From: PWND01 sp964601515
Lineage (GTDB): Bacteria; Bacteroidota; Bacteroidia; Bacteroidales; UBA7960
DNA length: 33,455 bases
Direction: 5' to 3'
NCBI GenBank assembly: GCA_964601515.1
Contig: CAZRNU010000021.1
Span: 1 to 33,455 of the forward strand
Below, one piece after another: positions 24,832 through 33,401 of the stretch. The notes beneath the pieces were generated by a model that was given only the letters and a program-made list of their open reading frames with translations, made no database searches and was not told the DNA's origin. Made by a program: the position numbers and the translations under genes. Within the stretch, counting starts at the first letter, position 1, and each line of letters starts with the position of its first letter.

Positions 24832-26339
24832 TACAAAGTCTTTCCGATTGCTTTCCCAATATTTTCGATAATATCACCGGATATTACAGATTCCATTGAA
24901 GTATTCTTTGAACTAAGATCGCCGGATAATCCATGCAAATAAACAGCCAATAAACAGCTCTTTAACGGAGAATAGCCCTGAGCAAGCCAGGAGATAACCA
25001 TTCCGGTTAAGACATCTCCGCTACCGGCTGTTGCCATTCCGGCATTACCACTAGAATTAAAATATACACTCTTATCCGGACATACTATTGCAGTAAATGC
25101 TCCTTTTAAAATCACAAATATCCCATATTTAAAAGACAACTCAAGAGCTTTATTTAATCGTTCAAAACTAGAATTAGATTTCCCAGCTATTCTATCCATT
25201 TCCCCGGGATGTGGAGTTATAATACTCTGTTTTGGCAGAAACGAAAACCATGTATGATTATTTGCCAAGATATTTATTGCATCTGCATCTATTACCAATG
25301 GCTTGGGAGAGTTTTGTATTAGTAACTTCAACACATTTTGCGTTTGCTTCTCAATACCTATACCTGGGCCAATTCCAACTACAGAAAAGCTAGATATATC
25401 AGGCAAAGAGGTAATAAAATCTTCATTCTCGTCAGTTAAACACATTGCCTCTGGTAAAGCAGATTGAAAAGGTATGTAACAAGCTTCCGGTATGTATGCA
25501 GTTATCAATCCAATCCCTGATTTCAATGCAGCTTTAGATGATAGAAACGCTGCCCCACTTTTGCCTTTGCTGCCTGCAATTAGTAATGCATGGCCAAAAT
25601 TACCTTTATGCGCAAAAACATTTCTCCTATTATATAATGTTTTTATCAATTCCTTCTGAATAAAATGATATCTTGTATCCAAACTATTAATAAAAGACTT
25701 ATTAAGACCTATATCTAATATATGCCAAGCTCCTGTATAAACCTCATTTTCAGAAAAGAAGAACGATAATTTAGGATTCTGAAAACTCAAAGTATGATTT
25801 GCCTTTATTATATTGTCGGGATTATTTGCAGAATTGTCTTCAGAAAACAAACCGCTTGGCATATCGATAGAAATAACTTTAGATTTAGTTGTGTTTATAA
25901 ATTTAACTACTTCAGCTAATAACCCCTCCAGGTGACTATTAATTCCGGTTCCAATTAAAGCATCAATAATAAAATCTTTCATACACAAAGATGGGAAGTC
26001 ATCTTTTGTTCTAATTTCATGCATTACAAATCCACGGATTTTCTCGAGTCGTTTCTCATTTATTACAAAATCTTCAGTAGCTGCATCTTTATGAAAAACT
26101 TTATAAACTTCAACATTAAAACCTGAATGAATAAGCATTCTTGCAATCGCCAGGCCATCTCCCCCATTATTGCCCATCCCGCAAAAAACTTTAATATGTG
26201 TATTTTTGTCTAAAATTCGTTTTATCCAATCATAACAAGCTTTAGAGGCTCTTTCCATTAAATCAATTGATGCAATAGGTTCATTTTCAATTGTGAAAGC
26301 ATCTGCTAATTTGATTTGGGAAGCATTAAGTATTTTCAT
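24828..26339 (-). CDS. nnr: Bifunctional NAD(P)H-hydrate epimerase / ADP-dependent dehydratase
   Basis: A 503-residue metabolite-repair enzyme that epimerises and dehydrates damaged NADHX and NADPHX. The N-terminal epimerase (about 1-210) shows GMGNNGGDGLAIARM (54-68), DALIGTG and IDMPSG (158-163). The C-terminal ribokinase-like dehydratase (about 230-500) shows HKGNFGHALLIAGSKGKSGA (244-263), GIGPGIG (322-328), VIDADAIN, TPHPGEMDR (375-383) and GNAGMATAGSGDVLTG (431-446) with the expected catalytic Asp442. The length and order match the standard fusion. It lies downstream of rpsA on the same strand, but a terminator separates them, so it likely has its own promoter; no exact TAnnTTTG element was seen. 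Its stop overlaps that of the convergent cyclase. Confidence 0.95.
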   Translation of the reverse strand: MKILNASQIKLADAFTIENEPIASIDLMERASKACYDWIKRILDKNTHIKVFCGMGNNGGDGLAIARMLIHSGFNVEVYKVFHKDAATEDFVINEKRLEKIRGFVMHEIRTKDDFPSLCMKDFIIDALIGTGINSHLEGLLAEVVKFINTTKSKVISIDMPSGLFSEDNSANNPDNIIKANHTLSFQNPKLSFFFSENEVYTGAWHILDIGLNKSFINSLDTRYHFIQKELIKTLYNRRNVFAHKGNFGHALLIAGSKGKSGAAFLSSKAALKSGIGLITAYIPEACYIPFQSALPEAMCLTDENEDFITSLPDISSFSVVGIGPGIGIEKQTQNVLKLLIQNSPKPLVIDADAINILANNHTWFSFLPKQSIITPHPGEMDRIAGKSNSSFERLNKALELSFKYGIFVILKGAFTAIVCPDKSVYFNSSGNAGMATAGSGDVLTGMVISWLAQGYSPLKSCLLAVYLHGLSGDLSSKNTSMESVISGDIIENIGKAIGKTLY

Positions 26340-26396
26340 ATTTATTAAAGTTTGATATAAACTTTTAAAAAATTACTTATTGTAAAGTTAAAACAA

Positions 26397-26424
26397 AAAA
26401 GGATAACCATAAAAACGGTTATCC
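26397..26424 (-). terminator. Intrinsic terminator of rpsA
   Basis: GGATAACC (26401-26408) and GGTTATCC (26417-26424) form a perfect eight-pair stem with an eight-base loop. On the minus strand the stem is followed by a T run (complement of the A run at 26395-26400), so it ends rpsA transcription about 57 bases after the rpsA stop. T bases on the other side could make it work in both directions. Confidence 0.85.
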
Positions 26425-26480
26425 TTTTATAATTATGAGCAATTATGTTATGCTCAGTATTTGTTGTGAAAAAAGCTTTT

Positions 26481-28577
26481 TTACTCTTTTTTCGCAGATT
26501 TCTTCTCTGCTTTTGGTTTTTCAGCCTTTTCTTTCTTTTCAGCTTTTTCTTCAGAATCTTCGGTCTTTGGTTTAGCTGCTTTTTTCGTTTTTGGAGCTTC
26601 TTCTACAACTGCTGCTGCTTCAACAAATTTATCAGCTTTAGCTTTACTTAATTTTGACGCTGCTGTTTTCTCAATTTCTGTTTTTAAGTTAGCTAAAACA
26701 TCTAAATCACCAAGAGTTGACTTCTCAAGATTATCTTTCATTTTAGTAACTGCCTTAGTTGTTTTCTTCTCCTTAGATTTCTTTTCTTTTGTTTCTTCAT
26801 CTTTTTCAGCAGCTTTGGCAGACTGGAAAACTTTTGTATGAGAAACTACGATTTTCTTGCTCTCTTTATTGAACTCTATAACTTTGAAGTCGATAGTTTC
26901 GTCCATTTTCGCGGTTGTACCATCTTCTTTAACAATATGACGAGTTGGAGCAAATCCTTCAACACCGTATGGTAGAGCAACGATAACACCCTTATCAGAA
27001 GAACCTACAATAGTTCCCTGATGAACAGAATCAACTACAAACACTGATTCGAAAACATCCCATGGATTTTCTTCCAGTTGCTTGTGACCTAAACTTAGTC
27101 GGCGGTTTTCTTTATCAACATCCAGTACAACAACTTCAATATTTTCACCAATTTTTGTAAATTCAGCAGGATGCTTTATTTTCTTGCTCCAAGATAGATC
27201 GCTGATATGAATTAAGCCATCAACACCCTCTTCAAGTTCTACAAAAATTCCGAAATTAGTAAAGTTTCTCACAGTAGCTGTATGTTTGGAACCTTTAGGA
27301 TATTTTTCATGAATATTTTCCCATGGATCAGGAATAAGTTGCTTAATACCAAGAGACATCTTTCTTTCTTCACGGTCTAATGTAAGTATAATTGCTTCAA
27401 CAGAATCGCCAACTTTTAGGAAATCTTGAGCTGTGCGAAGATGTTGCGACCAAGACATTTCAGAAACATGAATCAATCCTTCAACTCCCGGAGCTATTTC
27501 AATAAATGCGCCATAATCAGCAATAACAACTACTTTACCTTTAACTTTATCACCAACATTAATATTCTTATCAAGAGAATCCCATGGATGAGAAGTAAGT
27601 TGCTTCAGACCTAATACTATGCGTTTCTTATTATCATCAAAATCAAGAATAACTACATTGATTTTCTGATCTAGAGCAACTATTTCTTCAGGATGATTAA
27701 TTCTTCCCCAAGAAAGGTCGGTAATATGAATAAGACCGTCAACACCACCAAGATCAACAAACACTCCATAAGAAGTAATATTTTTAACTGTTCCCTCAAG
27801 AATCTGACCTTTTTCAAGTTTTGAAATAATTTCAGATTTTTGCACTTCAAGCTCGGCTTCAATTAAAGCTTTGTGACTAACAACCACGTTTTTATATTCA
27901 TGATTAATTTTCACAACCTTGAATTCCATTGTTTTACCAACAAAAATATCATAATCACGGATAGGCTTAACATCTATTTGTGAGCCCGGTAAAAATGCTT
28001 CTATTCCAAAAACGTCAACAATTAAACCACCTTTTGTACGGCATTTAACGAATCCGTTAATAATTTCATTATTATCCATTGCTGAATTAACTCTTTCCCA
28101 AGAACGTAATGTACGTGCTTTTTTATGAGAAAGAAGTAACTGACCGGTATTATCTTCCTGAGTCTCAACGTAAACTTCAACTTTATCGCCAATTTTCAGA
28201 TTCTGGTTGTATCTTACTTCACTTGCTGAAATAATACCATCTGATTTGAAGCCTATATTAACAACAACTTCCCTGTTATTAATAGAAACAACCGTTCCTT
28301 CTATTACTTCGCCTTCACCAATCGACTTCAGAGTTTCATCATACATTGCTTCCATTCTCTGTCTGTCAGACTGAGAATACGTTTCCTGCTTTTTACCAAT
28401 AGAATCCCAATCGAATTCACCTGGAATCTGTACAGCAACTTTTTCCTTTTTCTCTGACTTTTCTTTCACAACAGTTTCTTCAACTGTGTTTTCAACATTT
28501 GTTTCAGAAGAATTTGTAGCATCTACCTCTTGAGGTAGTTCTTCTTGATTTTCAACATTTTTAATTTCGTTTGACAT
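26481..28577 (-). CDS. rpsA: 30S ribosomal protein S1
   Basis: A 698-residue protein with six S1 (OB-fold) RNA-binding domains at about residues 90-154, 172-237, 258-326, 344-412, 430-499 and 517-582; domains 3-5 carry the classic GLIH(I/V)S/TD-type strand (GLIHITDLSW, GLIHVSEMSW, GLIHISDLSW). S1 helps the 30S subunit bind and unfold mRNA, which matters in a lineage with few Shine-Dalgarno sites. An acidic N-terminal extension of about 85 residues and a Lys/Glu/Ala-rich tail of about 115 residues (from 583) make it longer than the 557-residue E. coli protein; such ends occur in other Bacteroidota. A promoter about 90 bases upstream and a terminator downstream suggest a single-gene transcript. 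It is divergent from sensor 3. Confidence 0.96.
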   Translation of the reverse strand: MSNEIKNVENQEELPQEVDATNSSETNVENTVEETVVKEKSEKKEKVAVQIPGEFDWDSIGKKQETYSQSDRQRMEAMYDETLKSIGEGEVIEGTVVSINNREVVVNIGFKSDGIISASEVRYNQNLKIGDKVEVYVETQEDNTGQLLLSHKKARTLRSWERVNSAMDNNEIINGFVKCRTKGGLIVDVFGIEAFLPGSQIDVKPIRDYDIFVGKTMEFKVVKINHEYKNVVVSHKALIEAELEVQKSEIISKLEKGQILEGTVKNITSYGVFVDLGGVDGLIHITDLSWGRINHPEEIVALDQKINVVILDFDDNKKRIVLGLKQLTSHPWDSLDKNINVGDKVKGKVVVIADYGAFIEIAPGVEGLIHVSEMSWSQHLRTAQDFLKVGDSVEAIILTLDREERKMSLGIKQLIPDPWENIHEKYPKGSKHTATVRNFTNFGIFVELEEGVDGLIHISDLSWSKKIKHPAEFTKIGENIEVVVLDVDKENRRLSLGHKQLEENPWDVFESVFVVDSVHQGTIVGSSDKGVIVALPYGVEGFAPTRHIVKEDGTTAKMDETIDFKVIEFNKESKKIVVSHTKVFQSAKAAEKDEETKEKKSKEKKTTKAVTKMKDNLEKSTLGDLDVLANLKTEIEKTAASKLSKAKADKFVEAAAVVEEAPKTKKAAKPKTEDSEEKAEKKEKAEKPKAEKKSAKKE

Positions 28578-28647
28578 TAATTTAATTTTGCTTGTGGTAC
28601 TCGCTTTGTTTAAATATCAAAGAATACCGGGTTAAACATTGATTTTA

Positions 28648-28666
28648 CAGCCCTAAAAAGGGACTG
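28648..28666 (-). other. Small hairpin at the predicted 5' end of the rpsA message
   Basis: CAG-CCCT and AGGG-A-CTG form a seven-pair stem with one bulge and an AAAA loop (plus-strand reading), directly beside the minus-7 element of rpsA. It would lie at or over the transcript start. Confidence 0.35.
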
Positions 28667-28695
28667 CAAAGGTAGAAAAATAAATAACAAAACAA
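28667..28695 (-). promoter_or_regulatory. Bacteroidota-type promoter for rpsA
   Basis: On the minus strand TTG (28693-28695), 18 bases, TACCTTTG (28667-28674). The transcript should start near 28660, giving a leader of about 80 bases before the ATG at 28577. Confidence 0.6.
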
Positions 28696-28831
28696 AAAGA
28701 TATTTAACTGATAATAAACATATTTCATTTTTTTCTGTCAATTTTTTCTTTACTTATCATAGCTTGCAATATTTTATTAAATTTGAGGGTTAAAGAAAAG
28801 ATTATTACTATACTCGAAAATCTTAATTATT

Positions 28832-30703
28832 ATGAATTTTACTTTATTGGACAACCTTAAGCTAAAAATGAGGGTTTCCATAATTATCGTTATGATGGTA
28901 ACTTTTACTATGGTGCTAGTGTCGTTACTGGTTTATTTTTCAAGAAAGAGCGGAACATTTAAAGTTACTGAAGATTGTATTTCTGCTCAACTGGAAGACT
29001 TATCTGAGCTTATTGCAGTCTCTTTTGATTTTAATTTAGAACAAAATAGAGATAAAACTCCGGAAAAATTATTAGAAGGAAAGAAATACTATGATAATGG
29101 ATTTGCATTTTTAATTGACAAAAACGGTAATTGGATTGCAAAGCCACCTGCCAGATTTTCTAATTATTTTTCAAATCAATCAATGTCTAGAATAATATCA
29201 CAAAATGAAAAAATAATAATCACTGATGGAGAATTTGGAAAGTGCTGGATTTTTTCAACTCAAACAAATAGCCAAATTACGGGAATAGCAGTATTTGAAA
29301 AAGATTTCTGGCATCCTACAAGACAACTGACATATATGCTGATTGTAATAGGAATTTGTGGAGGTATCATTGTATTTACTATACTTCTGCATTTCATAAT
29401 GCAGCCTATTACCAGGCATTTATCTAATCTAGCAAAACAAATAAACAAACTATCATTAGGGATTTTTCCTGAAAAAATAAACATACCAAGAAAAGATGAA
29501 ATTGGCGATATAGCGGCATCGGTTAACAACTTGATAGTCGGGCTTAGAAAGACAGCGGATTTTGCTGCTGAAATTGGAAAAGGAAATTATGATTATGAAT
29601 ATGCTCCTCTAAGTCAGGATGATGTTCTGGGCAATTCATTACTTGAAACTAGAGAAAATCTCAAAAATGCAGCAAATGAAAATGCTAAAAGGAAAATAGA
29701 AGAAGAAGAAAGAAATTGGGCAACAACAGGTTTAGCTGAATTTTCTGATATTTTAAGGTTAGACTATAAAAACATAGAAGATCTTGGATTTAAAATTATT
29801 CAAAAACTCATAAAATATCTGGATATTAATCAAGGAGGTTTGTTTATTGTTAATGATGAAAATCAAAGTCAGAAGTTTTTAGAAATGGTAGCTTGTTATG
29901 CTTTCGACAGACAGAAATTTGTTGAGCTGAAAATAAATCCGGGAGAAGGCTTAGTGGGTGCTTGTTTCTTAGAAAGAAAAACAACGCATATTAAAAAAGT
30001 TCCGGATTCTTATATAAGAATTACTAGTGGATTGGGAGAAGCTAATCCCACTTCCTTATTGCTTGTTCCATTGGTTTTAAATGAGGAAATATTTGGAGTT
30101 ATTGAACTCGCTTCATTCAAAATATTTCCTAAATATAAAATTGATTTTGTTGAAAAAGTAGCGGAGAGCATTGCCTCTGCTATTTCTAATGCAAAAACTA
30201 ATGCGAAAACCCAAAAGCTATTGCACCAATCTCAATTACAGGCAGAGCAAATGATTCTTCAGGAAAAAGAGATGAAGCAAAATCTGGAAGAAATGCAAGC
30301 AACACAGGAAGAAATGCAAAGACTACTAACCCTTAACAACTTAAGAATTGAGCAAGCACAAGCTATTTCAAATGTCAGAGAAATTTGCTCAAATCCTTTA
30401 ATTTCTATTGAGGATGCATTCGAAAACATTGCAAAAACAATGATTAATGGCTGGCAATATACTAATTATGCAGCTGCTAGAATTAAATATAAAAACACTG
30501 TTGTTGAGAGCTATGGTTTCATGGATACAGCATGGAAGCTCAGTGAGGAAATTGATATCTCCAAAGGGGATTCAGCGGTTATTGAAGTGATATATAACAA
30601 GGAATTCCCGAATGCAGACAAAGGACCATTTATTAGGGAAGAGATTGATTTGATTAAAAATATTGCAGCAGTAATTAAAGGGTTTTTACTTGCAAAACAA
30701 TAA
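28832..30703 (+). CDS. Membrane sensor 3: single Cache-HAMP-GAF-coiled coil-GAF-like C-terminal domain
   Basis: A 623-residue member of the sensor family with a shorter input. TM1 (about 13-35), a small periplasmic single-Cache-like domain (about 45-160; YYDNGFAFLIDKNGNW), TM2 (about 167-190), HAMP (191-245), HAMP-like segment (EIGKGNYDYEYAPLS), connector EEERNWATTGLAEF, GAF (about 315-455; INQGGLF, YAFDRQKF, PGEGLVGACF) and a coiled coil (about 462-505) with the diverged core KEMKQNLEEMQATQEEM. In place of PAS, residues about 515-623 form a GAF-like domain (INGWQYTNYAAARIKY, TAWKLSEEI, GPFIREEIDLIKNIA) that in many sensor kinases lies just before the kinase; here the protein simply ends. Start ATG 28832; TAAATTTG at 28778-28785 may be the promoter. 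It is followed by sensor 4. Confidence 0.83.
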   Translation: MNFTLLDNLKLKMRVSIIIVMMVTFTMVLVSLLVYFSRKSGTFKVTEDCISAQLEDLSELIAVSFDFNLEQNRDKTPEKLLEGKKYYDNGFAFLIDKNGNWIAKPPARFSNYFSNQSMSRIISQNEKIIITDGEFGKCWIFSTQTNSQITGIAVFEKDFWHPTRQLTYMLIVIGICGGIIVFTILLHFIMQPITRHLSNLAKQINKLSLGIFPEKINIPRKDEIGDIAASVNNLIVGLRKTADFAAEIGKGNYDYEYAPLSQDDVLGNSLLETRENLKNAANENAKRKIEEEERNWATTGLAEFSDILRLDYKNIEDLGFKIIQKLIKYLDINQGGLFIVNDENQSQKFLEMVACYAFDRQKFVELKINPGEGLVGACFLERKTTHIKKVPDSYIRITSGLGEANPTSLLLVPLVLNEEIFGVIELASFKIFPKYKIDFVEKVAESIASAISNAKTNAKTQKLLHQSQLQAEQMILQEKEMKQNLEEMQATQEEMQRLLTLNNLRIEQAQAISNVREICSNPLISIEDAFENIAKTMINGWQYTNYAAARIKYKNTVVESYGFMDTAWKLSEEIDISKGDSAVIEVIYNKEFPNADKGPFIREEIDLIKNIAAVIKGFLLAKQ

Positions 30704-30832
30704 ATATTGCTTTGTGTGATTATGGCAAATTGATATTTTAATTTATATTTGTGTTTATTCTGTAGATTTTTGTTATTTGTGTTAATCACTAATAGAATTA
30801 TTAAATTAATTCATTGATTTAAAGGAACCAAA

Positions 30833-33370
30833 ATGGGATTTTTAAAGAAACTTAAACTTAAGCAAAGGTTTATCATTTCACTGATAATCGCTAATGCAAT
30901 GATATTTTCTATATTCGGCTATATCGTTTATTCTAACAGGGTAAAAACCACCACAGCTACAATTGATTCAGTAATGTACGGCAATCTGTTGGACTTAATT
31001 TCGCTATTCGATATTGCAGACTTTAACCAAAATATAAATAAAACAGAAGCCTCTAACGCATTAAATCAATTATTATACTCTATAAATATCAATGATTCAG
31101 AAGTTGAATATGAATTGAGAGACGCCATTAATAACTTTGGAAATAAAATAGAAACAGATCATGGTTTTTACAAACAAACTTTAGACTTTCTTGACAAAAA
31201 ACTTCCATTAAAAAAATATTATGAAACCGGGTATCCTTTTGTAGTTAGTTATGATGGAATTGTATTAATACATCCGGAAATCAGACACAGGAGCATATCT
31301 AGTGAACCGTATTTTCAGGAATTTACTAAAACAGACTTTGGAAAGTATAAAAGGATTAATCCTGATTCAAATAAAAAAGAATGGATTTATTTCATGAAGG
31401 CACCTGCACACAGCTTATATGTTTGCGCGGTTGTTATTGAAGATGATGTAATAACAAATCCTATAAATAAAGTAATGCGATTAACCTATGCCTCTTTATT
31501 TATCGCATTCTCGTTATTCCTTGTACTAATTAATTGGCTTGCAAATACTGTATTAAAACCGATTAAAAGAATAAGTTCTGTTTTAAACCATATCTCTGTT
31601 GGTGATATTCGCAAGGAGGTTAAGATTACAGGTAATGATGAAATCACTGAAATTGCTATCTCTGCCAATAAAATAATTGCAGCACTCAAAGACAAATCCG
31701 CTTTTGCTAAAGAAATTGAGAAAGGAAATTTTGCACATAAGTATAAACCGCTTAGCGAACATGATGAGCTTGGTAGAGCTTTGCTCGAAATGCGAGACAG
31801 CTTACAGAAATCTCAAAAAACAGAAGCAGAAAGAAAAGCTGAAGATCAAAAAAGAAATTGGGTTACAGAAGGTTTGGCAAAATTTGCTGAATTGCTCAGA
31901 TTAAACAATGAAGATATTGACAAACTGTCATACAGTATTATTAGCAATTTAGTTACATACCTAAACGCAAATCAGGGAGGAATATTCATTTTAAATGATA
32001 ATGATGAGCATCACAAGTTTCTTGAATTAAAAGGATGCTATGCTTACGAAAGAAAAAAATTCCTGGAAAAGAAGATCGACATTGAAGAAGGCTTGATTGG
32101 AGCTTGTTTTCTTGAGCAATCTACAAATTATATCACTGACCTTCCTTATGATTATGTTCATATAACCAGTGGACTGGGAGGTGCAAGACCAAAATGTCTC
32201 ATTTTAGTTCCTTTGGTAGTAAATGAAGAATGTTTCGGAGTTATTGAAATTGGCTCCTTTTATGAATTTCAAAAACATGAAATCGAATTCATTGAGAAAA
32301 TTGCAGAAAGCATTGCTTCAACTATAAATATGGTCAAAACCAACTTCCGAACCGCTGAGTTATTAAAACAATCTCAAATTCAGCAGGAAGAAATGAGGGC
32401 ACAAGAAGAAGAGATGCGTCAGAATATGGAAGAGCTGCATGCCACACAAGAAGAGATGGAAAGAAAATCTCTAGAAATGGAAGGAATTATGACTGCCCTT
32501 GACACTTCTAATTACATTGTAATTTATGATTTATCAGGAAAAGTTCTTTCAATTAATGACCCCTATTTAAAACTACTTGGAATCCGCCGTGATGACGTTG
32601 TTGGCAAATCTCACTCCGATAATTTGGTTTTGAACGAAGAACAAAGACAGAATTATAACAGATTTTGGCAGGATTTAAGAGAAGGTATAATTAAGAAAGA
32701 GCTCAACAAGGTTCACATTAACGGAAAAGAATATTGGATGCAAGAAACATACGGCCCAATATTCGATAGCTACGGCAAACCATACAAAATATTTAAGGTT
32801 GCATACGATGTTTCTGAAAATGTTTATCAATCTCAGAAATTAGAAGAACAGCAAAGAATTATAGAAAAAAACATTCAAGAACTTAATGACTCTAAACTCA
32901 AAGTTTTAAGACAATCAGTTGAAATGGAAGGATATGTTCAAGCGATAAATAATGCTTTACCTTCTATAGAGTATGATTTGCATGGCAAAATAATCTTCAT
33001 AAACGATGCATATATGCGCTTTGCAAGAAAATTCGGACCTATAAAACGAGAGGACCTTATGGATAAATATCATCATGATTTCCTTATTTCTGATGAATAT
33101 GCTGACAGTGAAGATTATAGAAAATTCTGGGAAGGATTGCAAGCCGGACAAGTCCAAGTGATAGAAAGTCAGAAAAAAATGAACGACAAAAATATTTGGA
33201 TTAGAGAGTTTTATACTCCGGTAAAGGATGAAAGAGAACAAGTTTTCAAAATCATCAGATTTAATTTTGATATTACTGATCAAAAGATTAATGAAGAGGC
33301 CAAAAATGAACTAGACGATAAGATAAAAGATCTTGAGAAAAAATTGGCTCAGCAAACAAAAAAGCAGTAA
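30833..33370 (+). CDS. Membrane sensor 4: single Cache-HAMP-GAF-coiled coil-PAS-PAS
   Basis: An 845-residue member of the sensor family. TM1 (about 13-33), a periplasmic helical plus single-Cache domain (about 40-210; YYETGYPFVVSYDGIVLIHPE, YFMKAPA), TM2 (about 216-240), HAMP (241-295), HAMP-like segment (EIEKGNFAHKYKPLS), connector DQKRNWVTEGLAKF, GAF (about 360-505; ANQGGIF, YAYERKKF, IEEGLIGACF), coiled coil (about 512-552) with EEEMRQNMEEL, PAS 1 (about 556-665; FWQDLREG, ETYGPIFDSYG), a linker, PAS 2 (about 700-815; FWEGLQAG) and a terminal coil. There is no enzymatic output domain. The ATG is preceded by AAAGGA, a fair ribosome binding site for this lineage; TATATTTG (30744-30751) may be the promoter. 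A fifth family member starts 31 bases downstream. Confidence 0.85.
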   Translation: MGFLKKLKLKQRFIISLIIANAMIFSIFGYIVYSNRVKTTTATIDSVMYGNLLDLISLFDIADFNQNINKTEASNALNQLLYSININDSEVEYELRDAINNFGNKIETDHGFYKQTLDFLDKKLPLKKYYETGYPFVVSYDGIVLIHPEIRHRSISSEPYFQEFTKTDFGKYKRINPDSNKKEWIYFMKAPAHSLYVCAVVIEDDVITNPINKVMRLTYASLFIAFSLFLVLINWLANTVLKPIKRISSVLNHISVGDIRKEVKITGNDEITEIAISANKIIAALKDKSAFAKEIEKGNFAHKYKPLSEHDELGRALLEMRDSLQKSQKTEAERKAEDQKRNWVTEGLAKFAELLRLNNEDIDKLSYSIISNLVTYLNANQGGIFILNDNDEHHKFLELKGCYAYERKKFLEKKIDIEEGLIGACFLEQSTNYITDLPYDYVHITSGLGGARPKCLILVPLVVNEECFGVIEIGSFYEFQKHEIEFIEKIAESIASTINMVKTNFRTAELLKQSQIQQEEMRAQEEEMRQNMEELHATQEEMERKSLEMEGIMTALDTSNYIVIYDLSGKVLSINDPYLKLLGIRRDDVVGKSHSDNLVLNEEQRQNYNRFWQDLREGIIKKELNKVHINGKEYWMQETYGPIFDSYGKPYKIFKVAYDVSENVYQSQKLEEQQRIIEKNIQELNDSKLKVLRQSVEMEGYVQAINNALPSIEYDLHGKIIFINDAYMRFARKFGPIKREDLMDKYHHDFLISDEYADSEDYRKFWEGLQAGQVQVIESQKKMNDKNIWIREFYTPVKDEREQVFKIIRFNFDITDQKINEEAKNELDDKIKDLEKKLAQQTKKQ

Positions 33371-33401
33371 GTATTAATTTATGGTTATAAAAATTAATAA
33401 A

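Noticed and set aside
26445..26651. Plus-strand Phe-rich open frame of 68 codons
   Set aside because: It is the complement of the Lys/Glu-rich tail of S1; its composition is a by-product of that repeat.
28578..28831. Small RNA or tRNA gene in the longest intergenic region
   Set aside because: No cloverleaf or conserved RNA fold is visible; the region holds the rpsA promoter and leader and a possible TAAATTTG element for sensor 3.
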